Below are positions 31,801 through 46,400 of a DNA stretch of 64,000 bases, piece by piece. A program made the position numbers and the translations under genes. Numbering within the stretch: the first letter of the stretch is position 1; every line of letters begins with the position of its first letter. This DNA comes from Globodera rostochiensis (Eukaryota > Nematoda > Chromadorea > Rhabditida > Heteroderidae): the NCBI GenBank assembly GCA_018350325.1, contig JAEVLN010000057.1, positions 1-64,000 on the forward strand, read 5' to 3'. The notes beneath the pieces were generated by a model. It was not told where the DNA came from. It saw only the letters and a list, made by a program, of their open reading frames with translations, and made no database searches.

Positions 31801-34800
31801 TGAAGAAATAGTGTGCTAAAAAGAGAGAGTCAGGCGGCGAGAGTAATTAGGACATGAACGGACCCCATCTAAAAATTGTTTTGGTTTAATTTCTAAAATT
31901 TTATTTTTTGAAGAAATAGTGTTCTAAAAAGAGAGAGTCAGGCGGCGAGAGTAATTAGGACATGAACGGACCCCATCTAAAAATTGTTTTGGTTTAATTT
32001 CTGAAAATTTTATTTTTTGAAGAAATAGTGTGCTAAAAAGAGAGAGTCAGGCGGCGAGAGTAATTAGGACATGAACGGACCCCATCTAAAAATTGTTTTG
32101 GTTTAATTTCTAAAATTTTATTTTTTGAAGAAATAGTGTGCTAAAAAGAGAGAGTCAGGCGGCGAGAGTAATTAGGACATGAACGCACCCCATCTAAAAA
32201 TTGTTTTGGTTTAATTTCTGAAAATTTTATTTTTTGAAGAAATAGTGTGCTAAAAAGAGAGAGTCAGGCGGCGAGAGTAATTAGGACATGAACGGACCCC
32301 ATCTAAAAATTGTTTTGGTTTAATTTCTGAAAATTTTATTTTTTGAAGAAATAGTGTGCTAAAAAGAGAGAGTCAGGCGGCGAGAGTAATTAGGACATGA
32401 ACGCACCCCATCTAAAAATTGTTTTGGTTTAATTTCTGAAAATTTTATTTTTTGAAGAAATAGTGTGCTAAAAAGAGAGAGTCAGGCGGCGAGAGTAATT
32501 AGGACATGAACGGACCCCATCTAAAAATTGTTTTGGTTTAATTTCTGAAAATTTTATTTTTTGAAGAAATAGTGTGCTAAAAAGAGAGAGTCAGGCGGCG
32601 AGAGTAATTAGGACATGAACGGACCCCATCTAAAAATTGTTTTGGTTTAATTTCTGAAAATTTTATTTTTTGAAGAAATAGTGTGCTAAAAAGAGAGAGT
32701 CAGGCGGCGAGAGTAATTTGGACATGAACGCACCCCATCTAAAAATTGTTTTGGTTTAATTTCTGAAAATTTTATTTTTTGAAGAAATAGTGTGCTAAAA
32801 AGAGAGAGTCAGGCGGCGAGAGTAATTAGGACATGAACGGACCCCATCTAAAAATTGTTTTGGTTTAATTTCTGAAAATTTTATTTTTTGAAGAAATAGT
32901 GTGCTAAAAAGAGAGAGTCAGGCGGCGAGAGTAATTAGGACATGAACGCACCCCACTAAAAATTGTTTTGGTTTAATTTCTAAATTTTATTTTTTGAAGA
33001 AATAGTGTTCTAAAAAGAGAGAGTCAGGCGGCGAGAGTAATTAGGACGGACCCCATCTAAAAATTGTTTTGGTTTAATTTCTGAAAATTTTATTTTTTGA
33101 AGAAATAGTGTGCTAAAAAGAGAGAGTCAGGCGGCGAGAGTAATTTGGACATGAACGCACCCCATCTAAAAATTGTTTTGGTTTAATTTCTAAAAATTTT
33201 ATTTTTTGAAGAAATAGTGTGCTAAAAAAGAGAGAGTCAGGCGGCGAGAGTAATTAGGACATGAACGCACCCCACTAAAAATTGTTTTGGTTTAATTTCT
33301 AAATTTTATTTTTTGAAGAAATAGTGTTCTAAAAAGAGAGAGTCAGGCGGCGAGAGTAATTAGGACGGACCCCATCTAAAAATTGATTTGGTTTAATTTC
33401 TAAATTTTATTTTTTGAAGAAATAGTGTTCTAAAAAGAGAGAGTCAGGCGGCGAGAGTAATTAGGACATGAACGGACCCCATCTAAAAATTGTTTTGGTT
33501 TAATTTCTGAAAATTTTATTTTTTGAAGAAATAGTGTGCTAAAAAGAGAGAGTCAGGCGGCGAGAGTAATTAGGACATGAACGGACCCCATCTAAAAATT
33601 GTTTTGGTTTAATTTCTAAATTTTATTTTTTGAAGAAATAGTGTTCTAAAAAGAGAGAGTCAGGCGGCGAGAGTAATTAGGACATGAACGCACCCCATCT
33701 AAAAATTGTTTTGGTTTAATTTCTAAATTTTATTTTTTGAAGAAATAGTGTGCTAAAAAGAGAGAGTCAGGCGGCGAGAGTAATTAGGACATGAACGACC
33801 CCATCTAAAAATTGTTTTGGTTTAATTTCTGAAAATTTTATTTTTTGAAGAAATAGTGTGCTAAAAAGAGAGAGTCAGGCGGCGAGAGTAATTTGGACAT
33901 GAACGCACCCCATCTAAAATTGTTTTGGTTTAATTTCTGAAAATTTATTTTTTGAAGAAATAGTGTGCTAAAAAGAGAGAGTCAGGCGGCGAGAGTAATT
34001 AGGACATGAACGGACCCCATCTAAAAATTGTTTTGGTTTAATTTCTAAAAATTTTATTTTTTGAAGAAATAGTGTTAAAAAGAGAGAGTCAGGCGGCGAG
34101 AGTAATTAGGACATGAACGGACCCCATCTAAAAATTGTTTTGGTTTAATTTCTAAAATTTTATTTTTTGAAGAAATAGTGTTCTAAAAAGAGAGAGTCAG
34201 GCGGCGAGAGTAATTAGGACATGAACGCACCCCATCTAAAAATTGTTTTGATTTAATTTCTAAATTTTATTTTTTGAAGAAATAGTGTTAAAAAGAGAGA
34301 GTCAGGCGGCGAGAGTAATTAGGACATGAACGGACCCCATCTAAAAATTGTTTTGGTTTAATTTCTGAAAATTTTATTTTTTGAAGAAATAGTGTGCTAA
34401 AAAAGAGAGAGTCAGGCGGCGAGAGTAATTTGGACATGAACGCACCCCATCTAAAAATTGTTTTGGTTTATTTCTAAAGAATTTATTTTTGAAGAAATAG
34501 TGTGCTAAAAAGAGAGAGTCAGGCGGCGAGAGTAATTTGGACATGACGCACCCCATCTAAAAATTGTTTTGGTTTAATTTCTGAAAATTTTATTTTTTGA
34601 AGAAATAGTGTGCTAAAAAGAGAGAGTCAGGCGGCGAGAGTAATTTGGACATGAACGGACCCCATCTAAAAATTGTTTTGGTTTAATTTCTGAAAATTTA
34701 TTTTTTGAAGAAATAGTGTGCTAAAAAGAGAGAGTCAGGCGGCGAGAGTAATTTGGACATGAACGCACCCCATCTAAAAATTGTTTTGGTTTAATTTCTG

Positions 34801-37800
34801 AAAATTTTATTTTTTGAAGAAATAGTGTGCTAAAAAGAGAGAGTCAGGCGGCGAGAGTAATTTGGACATGAACGCACCCCATCTAAAAATTGTTTTGGTT
34901 TAATTTCTAAAAATTTTATTTTTTGAAGAAATAGTGTGCTAAAAAGAGAGAGTCAGGCGGCGAGAGTAATTAGGACGGACCCCATCTAAAAATTGTTTTG
35001 GTTTAATTTCTAAATTTTATTTTTTGAAGAAATAGTGTTCTAAAAAGAGAGAGTCAGGCGGCGAGAGTAATTAGGACATGAACGGACCCCATCTAAAAAT
35101 TGTTTTGGTTTAATTTCTAAATTTTATTTTTTGAAGAAATAGTGTTAAAAAGAGAGAGTCAGGCGGCGAGAGTAATTAGGACATGAACGGACCCCATCTA
35201 AAAATTGTTTTGGTTTAATTTCTAAATTTTATTTTTTGAAGAAATAGTGTTCTAAAAAGAGAGAGTCAGGCGGCGAGAGTAATTAGGACATGAACGCACC
35301 CCATCTAAAAATTGTTTTGATTTAATTTCTAAATTTTATTTTTTGAAGAAATAGTGTTAAAAAGAGAGAGTCAGGCGGCGAGAGTAATTAGGACATGAAC
35401 GGACCCCATCTAAAAATTGTTTTGGTTTAATTTCTGAAAATTTTATTTTTTGAAGAAATAGTGTGCTAAAAAGAGAGAGTCAGGCGGCGAGAGTAATTTG
35501 GACATGAACGCACCCCATCTAAAAATTGTTTTGGTTTAATTTCTAAAAATTTTATTTTTTGAAGAAATAGTGTGCTAAAAAGAGAGAGTCAGGCGGCGAG
35601 AGTAATTAGGACATGAACGGACCCCATCTAAAAATTGTTTTGGTTTAATTTCTAAAATTTTATTTTTTGAAGAAATAGTGTGCTAAAAAGAGAGAGTCAG
35701 GCGGCGAGAGTAATTAGGACATGAACGGACCCCATCTAAAAATTGTTTTGGTTTAATTTCTAAAATTTTATTTTTTGAAGAAATAGTGTTCTAAAAAGAG
35801 AGAGTCAGGCGGCGAGAGTAATTAGGACATGAACGCACCCCATCTAAAAATTGTTTTGGTTTAATTTCTAAAATTTTATTTTTTGAAGAAATAGTGTTAA
35901 AAAGAGAGAGTCAGGCGGCGAGAGTAATTAGGACATGAACGGACCCCATCTAAAAATTGTTTTGGTTTAATTTCTGAAAATTTTATTTTTTGAAGAAATA
36001 GTGTGCTAAAAAGAGAGAGTCAGGCGGCGAGAGTAATTTGGACATGAACGCACCCCATCTAAAAATTGTTTTGGTTTAATTTCTGAAAATTTTATTTTTT
36101 GAAGAAATAGTGTGCTAAAAAGAGAGAGTCAGGCGGCGAGAGTAATTTGGACATGAACGCACCCCATCTAAAAATTGTTTTGGTTTAATTTCTGAAAATT
36201 TTATTTTTTGAAGAAATAGTGTGCTAAAAAGAGAGAGTCAGGCGGCGAGAGTAATTAGGACATGAACGGACCCCATCTAAAAATTGTTTTGGTTTAATTC
36301 TGAAAATTTTATTTTTTGAAGAAATAGTGTGCTAAAAAGAGAGAGTCAGGCGGCGAGAGTAATTGGACATGAACGGCACCCCATCTAAAAATTGTTTTGG
36401 TTTAATTTCTGAAAATTTTATTTTTTGAAGAAATAGTGTGCTAAAAAGAGAGAGTCAGGCGGCGAGAGTAATTTGGACATGAACGGACCCCATCTAAAAA
36501 TTGTTTTGGTTTAATTTCTGAAAATTTTATTTTTTGAAGAAATAGTGTGCTAAAAAAGAGAGAGTCAGGCGGCGAGAGTAATTTGGACATGAACGCACCC
36601 CATCTAAAAATTGTTTTGGTTTAATTTCTGAAAATTTTATTTTTTGAAGAATAGTGTGCTAAAAAGAGAGAGTCAGGCGGCGAGAGTAATTTGGACATGA
36701 ACGGACCCCATCTAAAAATTGTTTTGGTTTAATTTCTGAAAATTTTATTTTTTGAAGAAATAGTGTGCTAAAAAGAGAGAGTCAGGCGGCGAGAGTAATT
36801 TGGACATGAACGGACCCCATCTAAAAATTGTTTTGGTTTAATTTCTAAAATTTTATTTTTTGAAGAAATAGTGTGCTAAAAAGAGAGAGTCAGGCGGCGA
36901 GAGTAATTAGGACATGAACGGACCCCATCTAAAAATTGTTTTGGTTTAATTTCTGAAAATTTTATTTTTTGAAGAAATAGTGTGCTAAAAAGAGAGAGTC
37001 AGGCGGCGAGAGTAATTAGGACATGAACGGACCCCATCTAAAAATTGTTTTGGTTTAATTTCTAAAAATTTTATTTTTTGAAGAAATAGTGTGCTAAAAA
37101 GAGAGAGTCAGGCGGCGAGAGTAATTTGGACATGAACGCACCCCATCTAAAAATTGTTTTGGTTTAATTTCTAAAAATTTTATTTTTTGAAGAAATAGTG
37201 TGCTAAAAAGAGAGAGTCAGGCGGCGAGAGTAATTAGGACATGAACGGACCCCATCTAAAAATTGTTTTGGTTTAATTTCTGAAAATTTTATTTTTTGAA
37301 GAAATAGTGTGCTAAAAAGAGAGAGTCAGGCGGCGAGAGTAATTAGGACATGAACGGCACCCCATCTAAAAATTGTTTTGGTTTAATTTCTGAAAATTTT
37401 ATTTTTTGAAGAAATAGTGTGCTAAAAAGAGAGAGTCAGGCGGCGAGAGTAATTAGGACATGAACGCACCCCATCTAAAAATTGTTTTGGTTTAATTTCT
37501 GAAAATTTTATTTTTGAAGAAATAGTGTGCTAAAAAGAGAGAGTCAGGCGGCGAGAGTAATTTGGACATGAACGGACCCCATCTAAAAATTGTTTTGGTT
37601 TAATTTCTGAAAATTTTATTTTTTGAAGAAATAGTGTGCTAAAAAGAGAGAGTCAGGCGGCGAGAGTAATTAGGACATGAACGGACCCCATCTAAAAATT
37701 GTTTTGGTTTAATTTCTGAAAATTTTATTTTTTGAAGAAATAGTGTGCTAAAAAGAGAGAGTCAGGCGGCGAGAGTAATTGGACATGAACGCACCCCATC

Positions 37801-38724
37801 TAAAAATTGTTTTGGTTTAATTTCTGAAAATTTATTTTTTGAAGAAATAGTGTGCTAAAAAGAGAGAGTCAGGCGGCGAGAGTAATTAGGACATGAACGG
37901 ACCCCATCTAAAAATTGTTTTGGTTTAATTTCTGAAAATTTTATTTTTTGAAGAAATAGTGTGCTAAAAAGAGAGAGTCAGGCGGCGAGAGTAATTAGGA
38001 CATGAACGGACCCCATCTAAAAATTGTTTTGGTTTAATTTCTAAATTTTATTTTTTGAAGAAATAGTGTTCTAAAAAGAGAGAGTCAGGCGGCGAGAGTA
38101 ATTAGGACATGAACGCACCCCATCTAAAAATTGTTTTGATTTAATTTCTAAATTTTATTTTTTGAAGAAATAGTGTTAAAAAGAGAGAGTCAGGCGGCGA
38201 GAGTAATTAGGACATGAACGGACCCCATCTAAAAATTGTTTTGGTTTAATTTCTGAAAATTTTATTTTTTGAAGAAATAGTGTGCTAAAAAAGAGAGAGT
38301 CAGGCGGCGAGAGTAATTTGGACATGAACGCACCCCATCTAAAAATTGTTTTGGTTTATTTCTAAAGAATTTATTTTTTGCTAAAAAGAGAGAGTCAGGC
38401 GGCGAGAGTAATTTGGACATGAACGCACCCCACTAAAAATTGTTTTGGTTTAATTTCTAAATTTTATTTTTTGAAGAAATAGTGTTCTAAAAAGAGAGAG
38501 TCAGGCGGCGAGAGTAATTTGGACATGAACGCGCCTCATCTAAAAATTGTTTTGGTTTAATTTCTGAAAATTTTATAGGCGGCGAGAGTAATTAGGACAT
38601 GAACGGACCCCATCTAAAAATTGTTTTGGTTTAATTTCATGAAAATATTATTTTTTGAAGAATTAGTGTGCTAAAAAGAGAGAGTCAGGCGGCGAGAGTA
38701 ATTTGGACATGAACGCACCCCATG
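28845..38724 (+). repeat. 109-bp satellite array, main forward block
   Basis: About 90 tandem monomers in the same orientation as the proximal block. Two variant families alternate: one with TAATTTGGACATGAACGCACCCC and one with TAATTAGGACATGAACGGACCCC (described as linked A and B types), with some recombinants. Length variants affect TTTCTGAAAATTTTATT versus TTTCTAAATTTTATT. The first few hundred bp after the LTR element repeat the order seen at 24720-25200, so the insertion interrupted a continuous array. No genes are present. It ends at CACCCCAT against a GC-richer island. Confidence 0.95.
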
Positions 38725-38849
38725 TGGCGGAAAGTGCCCAAAATTATTAAAGACAGGGGGTTGGTGGGATCACCTTCGAATTCTGTTCGAAGGACCGAGA
38801 ATGCTTTCCTCGGGGGAAGACCTGAAGACCGAAGGGAAGGGAAAGGGCG

Positions 38850-38926
38850 GCTCGAGGGGGGCTTGAACCCTCGAGACTTCCGAGATTTTCTCTCGGGACC
38901 AATCAATCGACCAAAACTCCTCGCTT
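38850..38926 (-). other. tRNA-like hairpin block in the island
   Basis: In minus-strand sense, CCGAGA/TCTCGG arms enclose a short GAAAA loop, followed by TCGAGGG...CCCTCGA arms around GGTTCAAGCCC, a good box B/T-arm word. A weak box A (TGGTCGATTG) lies upstream. The order fits a tRNA-derived sequence with a variable arm, but the acceptor stem is not clear. Confidence 0.4.
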
Positions 38927-40445
38927 GAAAAGCGACAGATTTATTAAGCGAACGGAAAGGAATAAATCCAAATGAATAATTGAATTGAATGAAATGGTCG
39001 GAGTGAATTGAAATGGTGAAAATGGGGTCGGTCTTTTTCCTTTTAAAGACCTTTTTTAGGGGGCGGAGCAAAGGGACAAAATTTGTGAACGTTTGGGACG
39101 GGGGAGGAAAGTGGTTATTGATCGATTCCCCCCCTTTTTTCCTAAGAAATTTCCTCGAAATTTCTGTCGCTTTGCGACAGACTCCCCGCGCGCGGCTTTC
39201 AGTGTTTAGCCTTCCTCTTCCTGTGCTTCTTCCGGCGAGGTTCTGGGCTTGCCGACGACGACAAAGACGAGGAAGAAGTTCGATCCCGTCGACGCTTTCT
39301 GCTCTGATGATGGACGGTTGACGTCCCCTGCCCCCATCCACTTGGCCCGGCTCCCAGTGGCTGCGAATTCCCTCCCGTTAAGAACGGGGGAGGGTGGAAA
39401 CGCTAGAGAGAGCGACACACGCTCTCTACACGGTGCTGCCCCGCTAGCACCATCTCCAATTTTTGCTCAAAGGATTTGAGCGCCGCGACAACCGATGCGG
39501 CGCTAGCGGGTGCCGTTGCCTTCGGGGGCCCTGCCGAGGAGCAGGTCACTGGGCCTCCGGACGGAGTTGGACCCAAGATTTTCGTGAGGGGAGACAAATT
39601 CTTGCCTCTCCCTGCGCTCCGTGACGGCCCCATGGGCCGGACTTTTCCTGCAAAAAGGCGGGTTTTCCTCCTCTTTTTGCATTAAGAGGAGGATTTGATA
39701 CGAGTGGAGAGGGAGAGGGGGGCTTGATTTTGTCCCTGATGGACTCCACCACCACCTCTATCTTCTTTATTGGAAGATATCGGGGACATTTTTTGGCCCC
39801 TTTGCGGTGGCCTTGTCCCCGACAATCCCCACAAGTGGGTGGTCGGGGAGGGCGCCTCCGCTCTTACCTTTGCCTCCAAATGGACAAAGTCAGCCACCGA
39901 CGCGTTCTTTGGATCAAAGGATTCGTCGGTGACTGTGGTATGCGAAAGAGAAGAGTGAGAGGCTTCTCCACTCATAGTTTCCTCTTCCCCATCCCCCGAG
40001 GGACATACCACATCTTCCATTTCGGGATTTCGTTCAATGATGTTCTGCTGGCAGAGAGGAATATTATTTTTTGGGGAAGGGAGGCTTCTCGGGAGGATGA
40101 AGAGGACATTGAGGGAAGTGATCCCCCCGAAGTAGGGGATGGCTTATTTATGGGGAGGAAACGCTCTCAGAATGATTCGTTGAATCATCCTTTGCCTTCC
40201 CCCAAAAACAGTCCCTCCCCTCTTTTGGCATGGGAGGCAAAATACTGCCGCCGGTTCCAAAAGGTCGGGCACTCGCTCCGACCGTTGATTCATTCCCCGG
40301 GGGAAGAAGAAAGGCAGATTCCCCCGTTTTCAGGGAAGAACAAAAGAGCAAAAAAATGAGGGCTCTTGCGAATGGCCCCAACCGAAAATGTCGGGGGGCC
40401 CGATGGAGCCTCTGCCCGATTTCTTCGTCGATTTGATGGGGAGAT

Positions 40446-40466
40446 AAACGTATTTCCAATACGTTT
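40446..40466. other. Perfect short inverted repeat (9-bp arms, 3-nt loop)
   Basis: AAACGTATT, then TCC, then AATACGTTT. It lies 32 bp before the satellite resumes in reverse orientation. It could act as a hairpin in DNA or RNA, but no role can be assigned. Confidence 0.6.
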
Positions 40467-40497
40467 AAAGGGTAGAGGTTGGCATGGAGGCGGACCC

Positions 40498-43400
40498 TGA
40501 TCTTTTTAGCACACTATTTCTTCAAAAAATAAATTTTCAGAAATTAAACCAAAACAATTTTTAGATGGGGTGCGTTCATGTCCAAATTACTCTCGCCGCC
40601 TGACTCTCTCTTTTAGCACACTATTTCTTCAAAAAATAATATTTTCAGAAATTAAACCAAAACAATTTTTAGATGGGGTGCGTTCATGTCCAAATTACTC
40701 TCGCCGCCTGACTCTCTCTTTTTAGCACACTATTTCTTCAAAAAATAAATTTTCAGAAATTAAACCAAAACAATTTTTAGATGGGTGCGTTCATGTCAAT
40801 TACTCTCGCCGCCTGACTCTCTCTTTTTAGCACACTATTTCTTCAAAAAATAAAATTTTCAGAAATTAAACCAAAACAATTTTTAGATGGGGTGCGTTCA
40901 TGTCCTAATTACTCTCGCCGCCTGACTCTCTCTTTTTAGCACACTATTTCTTCAAAAAATAAAATTTTCAGAAATTAAACCAAAACAATTTTTAGATGGG
41001 GTGCGTTCATGTCCAAATTACTCTCGCCGCCTGACTCTCTCTTTTTAGCACACTATTTCTTCAAAAAATAATATTTTCAGAAATTAAACCAAAACAATTT
41101 TTAGATGGGGTGCCGTTCATGTCCTAATTACTCTCGCCGCCTGACTCTCTCTTTTTAGCACACTATTTCTTCAAAAAATAAATTTTCAGAAATTAAACCA
41201 AAACAATTTTTAGATGGGGTGCGTTCATGTCCAAATTACTCTCGCCGCCTGACTCTCTCTTTTTAGCACACTATTTCTTCAAAAAATAAAATTTTCAGAA
41301 ATTAAACCAAAACAATTTTTAGATGGGGTGCGTTCATGTCCAAATTACTCTCGCCGCCTGACTCTCTCTTTTTAGCACACTATTTCTTCAAAAAATAAAT
41401 TTTCAGAAATTAAACCAAAACAATTTTTAGATGGGGTGCGTTCATGTCCAAATTACTCTCGCCGCCTGACTCTCTCTTTTTAGCACACTATTTCTTCAAA
41501 AAATAAAATTTTCAGAAATTAAACCAAAACAATTTTTAGATGGGGTGCGTTCATGTCCTAATTACTCTCGCCGCCTGACTCTCTCTTTTTAGCACACTAT
41601 TTCTTCAAAAAATAAAATTTTCAGAAATTAAACCAAAACAATTTTTAGATGGGGTGCGTTCATGTCCAAATTACTCTCGCCGCCTGACTCTCTCTTTTTA
41701 GCACACTATTTCTTCAAAAAATAAAATTTTCAGAAATTAAACCAAAACAATTTTTAGATGGGGTGCCGTTCATGTCCAATTACTCTCGCCGCCTGACTCT
41801 CTCTTTTTAGCACACTATTTCTTCAAAAAATAAAATTTTCAGAAATTAAACCAAAACAATTTTTAGATGGGGTGCGTTCATGTCCAAATTACTCTCGCCG
41901 CCTGACTCTCTCTTTTTAGCACACTATTTCTTCAAAAAATAAAATTTTCAGAAATTAAACCAAAACAATTTTTAGATGGGGTGCGTTCATGTCCAATTAC
42001 TCTCGCCGCCTGACTCTCTCTTTTTAGCACACTATTTCTTCAAAAAATAAATTTTCAGAAATTAAACCAAAACAATTTTTAGATGGGGTGCGTTCATGTC
42101 CAAATTACTCTCGCCGCCTGACTCTCTCTTTTTAGCACACTATTTCTTCAAAAAATAAAATTTTCAGAAATTAAACCAAAACAATTTTTAGATGGGGTGC
42201 GTTCATGTCCAAATTACTCTCGCCGCCTGACTCTCTCTTTTTAGCACACTATTTCTTCAAAAAATAAAATTTTCAGAAATTAAACCAAAACAATTTTTAG
42301 ATGGGGTGCGTTCATGTCCAATTACTCTCGCCGCCTGACTCTCTCTTTTTAGCACACTATTTCTTCAAAAAATAAAATTTTCAGAAATTAAACCAAAACA
42401 ATTTTTAGATGGGGTGCGTTCATGTCCAAATTACTCTCGCCGCCTGACTCTCTCTTTTTAGCACACTATTTCTTCAAAAAATAATATTTTCAGAAATTAA
42501 ACCAAAACAATTTTTAGATGGGGTGCGTTCATGTCCAAATTACTCTCGCCGCCTGACTCTCTCTTTTAGCACACTATTTCTTCAAAAAATAAAATTTTCA
42601 GAAATTAAACCAAAACAATTTTTAGATGGGGTCCGTTCATGTCCTAATTACTCTCGCCGCCTGACTCTCTCTTTTTAGCACACTATTTCTTCAAAAAATA
42701 AAATTTTCAGAAATTAAACCAAAACAATTTTTAGATGGGGTGCGTTCATGTCCTAATTACTCTCGCCGCCTGACTCTCTCTTTTTAGCACACTATTTCTT
42801 CAAAAAATAAAATTTTCAGAAATTAAACCAAAACAATTTTTAGATGGGGTGCGTTCATGTCCTAATTACTCTCGCCGCCTGACTCTCTCTTTTTAGCACA
42901 CTATTTCTTCAAAAAATAAAATTTTCAGAAATTAAACCAAAACAATTTTTAGATGGGGTCCGTTCATGTCCTAATTACTCTCGCCGCCTGACTCTCTCTT
43001 TTTAGCACACTATTTCTTCAAAAAATAAAATTTTCAGAAATTAAACCAAAACAATTTTTAGATGGGGTCCGTTCATGTCCAAATTACTCTCGCCGCCTGA
43101 CTCTCTCTTTTTAGCACACTATTTCTTCAAAAAATAAATTTTCAGAAATTAAACCAAAACAATTTTTAGATGGGGTGCGTTCATGTCCAAATTACTCTCG
43201 CCGCCTGACTCTCTCTTTTTAGCACACTATTTCTTCAAAAAATAAAATTTTTAGAAATTAAACCAAAACAATTTTTAGATGGGGTCGTTCATGTCCAAAT
43301 TACTCTCGCCGCCTGACTCTCTCTTTTTAGCACACTATTTCTTCAAAAAATAAAATTTTCAGAAATTAAACCAAAACAATTTTTAGATGGGGTGCGTTCA

Positions 43401-46400
43401 TGTCCAAATTACTCTCGCCGCCTGACTCTCTCTTTTTAGCACACTATTTCTTCAAAAAATAAAATTTTCAGAAATTAAACCAAAACAATTTTTAGATGGG
43501 GTGCGTTCATGTCCAAATTACTCTCGCCGCCTGACTCTCTCTTTTTAGCACACTATTTCTTCAAAAAATAAATATTTCAGAAATTAAACCAAAACAATTT
43601 TAGATGGGGTGCGTTCATGTCCTAATTACTCTCGCCGCCTGACTCTCTCTTTTAGCACACTATTTCTTCAAAAAATAAAATTTTCAGAAATTAAACCAAA
43701 ACAATTTTTAGATGGGGTGCGTTCATGTCCAAATTACTCTCGCCGCCTGACTCTCTCTTTTTAGCACACTATTTCTTCAAAAAATAAAATTTTCAGAAAT
43801 TAAACCAAAACAATTTTTAGATGGGGTCCGTTCATGTCCAAATTACTCTCGCCGCCTGACTCTCTCTTTTTAGCACACTATTTCTTCAAAAAATAAAATT
43901 TTCAGAAATTAAACCAAAACAATTTTTAGATGGGGTCCGTTCATGTCCTAATTACTCTCGCCGCCTGACTCTCTCTTTTTAGCACACTATTTCTTCAAAA
44001 AATAAAATTTTCAGAAATTAAACCAAAACAATTTTTAGATGGGGTCCGTTCATGTCCTAATTACTCTCGCCGCCTGACTCTCTCTTTTTAGCACACTATT
44101 TCTTCAAAAAATAAAATTTTCAGAAATTAAACCAAAACAATTTTTAGATGGGGTCCGTTCATGTCCTAATTACTCTCGCCGCCTGACTCTCTCTTTTTAG
44201 CACACTATTTCTTCAAAAAATAAAATTTTCAGAAATTAAACCAAAACAATTTTTAGATGGGGTGCGTTCATGTCCTAATTACTCTCGCCGCCTGACTCTC
44301 TCTTTTTAGCACACTATTTCTTCAAAAAATAAAATTTTCAGAAATTAAACCAAAACAATTTTTAGATGGGGTGCGTTCATGTCCTAATTACTCTCGCCGC
44401 CTGACTCTCTCTTTTTAGCACACTATTTCTTCAAAAAATAAAATTTTCAGAAATTAAACCAAAACAATTTTTAGATGGGGTGCGTTCATGTCCAAATTAC
44501 TCTCGCCGCCTGACTCTCTCTTTTTAGCACACTATTTCTTCAAAAAATAAAATTTTCAGAAATTAAACCAAAACAATTTTTAGATGGGGTCCGTTCATGT
44601 CCAAATTACTCTCGCCGCCTGACTCTCTCTTTTTAGCACACTATTTCTTCAAAAAATAAAATTTTCAGAAATTAAACCAAAACAATTTTTAGATGGGGTC
44701 CGTTCATGTCCAAATTACTCTCGCCGCCTGACTCTCTCTTTTTAGCACACTATTTCTTCAAAAAATAAAATTTTCAGAAATTAAACCAAAACAATTTTTA
44801 GATGGGGTGCGTTCATGTCCAAATTACTCTCGCCGCCTGACTCTCTCTTTTTAGCATACTATTTCTTCAAAAAATAAAATTTTCAGAAATTAAACCAAAA
44901 CAAATTTTAGATAGGGTGCGTTCATGTCCAAATTGCTCTCGCCGTCTGACTCTCTCTTTTTAGCACACTATTTCTTAAATAAATTTTCAGAAATTAAACC
45001 AAAACAATTTTTAGATGGGGTGCGTTCATGTCCAAATTACTCTCGCCGCCTGACTCTCTCTTTTTAGCACACTATTTCTTCAAAAAATAAATTTTCAGAA
45101 ATTAAACCAAAACAATTTTTAGATGGGGTGCGTTCATGTCCTAATTACTCTCGCCGTCTGACTCTCTCTTTTTAGCACACTATTTCTTCAAAAAATAAAA
45201 TTTTCAGAAATTAAACCAAAACAATTTTTAGATGGGGTGCGTTCATGTCCAAATTACTCTCGCCGTCTGACTCTCTCTTTTTAGCACACTATTTCTTCAA
45301 AAAATAAAATTTTCAGAAATTAAACCAAAACAATTTTTAGATGGGGTGCGTTCATGTCCAAATTACTCTCGCCGCCTGACTCTCTCTTTTTAGCACACTA
45401 TTTCTTCAAAAAATAAATTTTCAGAAATTAAACCAAAACAATTTTTAGATGGGGTCCGTTCATGTCCTAATTACTCTCGCCGCCTGACTCTCTCTTTTTA
45501 GCACACTATTTCTTCAAAAAATAAATTTTCAGAAATTAAACCAAAACAATTTTTAGATGGGGTCGTTCATGTCCAATTACTCTCGCCGCCTGACTCTCTC
45601 TTTTTAGCACACTATTTCTTCAAAAAATAAAATTTTCAGAAATTAAACCAAAACAATTTTTAGATGGGGTGCGTTCATGTCCAATTACTCTCGCCGCCTG
45701 ACTCTCTCTTTTTAGCACACTATTTCTTCAAAAAATAAATTTTCAGAAATTAAACCAAAACAATTTTTAGATGGGGTCGTTCATGTCCAAATTACTCTCG
45801 CCGCCTGACTCTCTCTTTTTAGCACACTATTTCTTCAAAAAATAAATTTTCAGAAATTAAACCAAAACAATTTTTAGATGGGGTGCGTTCATGTCCAAAT
45901 TACTCTCGCCGCCTGACTCTCTCTTTTTAGCACACTATTTCTTCAAAAAATAAATTTTCAGAAATTAAACCAAAACAATTTTTAGATGGGGTGCGTTCAT
46001 GTCCAAATTACTCTCGCCGCCTGACTCTCTCTTTTTAGCACACTATTTCTTCAAAAAATAAATTTTCAGAAATTAAACCAAAACAATTTTTAGATGGGGT
46101 CCGTTCATGTCCTAATTACTCTCGCCGCCTGACTCTCTCTTTTTAGCACACTATTTCTTCAAAAAATAAAATTTTCAGAAATTAAACCAAAACAATTTTT
46201 AGATGGGGTGCGTTCATGTCCAATTACTCTCGCCGCCTGACTCTCTCTTTTTAGCACACTATTTCTTCAAAAAATAAATTTTCAGAAATTAAACCAAAAC
46301 AATTTTTAGATGGGGTCCGTTCATGTCCTAATTACTCTCGCCGCCTGACTCTCTCTTTTTAGCACACTATTTCTTCAAAAAATAAAATTTTCAGAAATTA

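Larger units (their letters stand above)
38725..40497. other. GC-richer island between oppositely oriented satellite arrays
   Basis: About 1.77 kb of unique, purine-rich sequence. Frames of 60-218 codons occur on both strands without convincing coding character. On the minus strand near 39780-39830 a CGDCRGQGHRKGAKKC segment resembles a Gag-type zinc knuckle (C-x2-C-x4-H-x6-C). A tRNA-like hairpin block lies at 38850-38926 and a perfect inverted repeat at 40446-40466. A worn retroelement is the best guess, but no LTRs or polymerase motifs are visible. The 109-bp satellite is forward to the left and reversed to the right. Confidence 0.6.

Noticed and set aside
39724..40359. 211-codon plus-strand frame in the island
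   Set aside because: No domain is seen, overlapping frames exist on the other strand, and composition follows the purine-rich sequence; not enough to call a gene.
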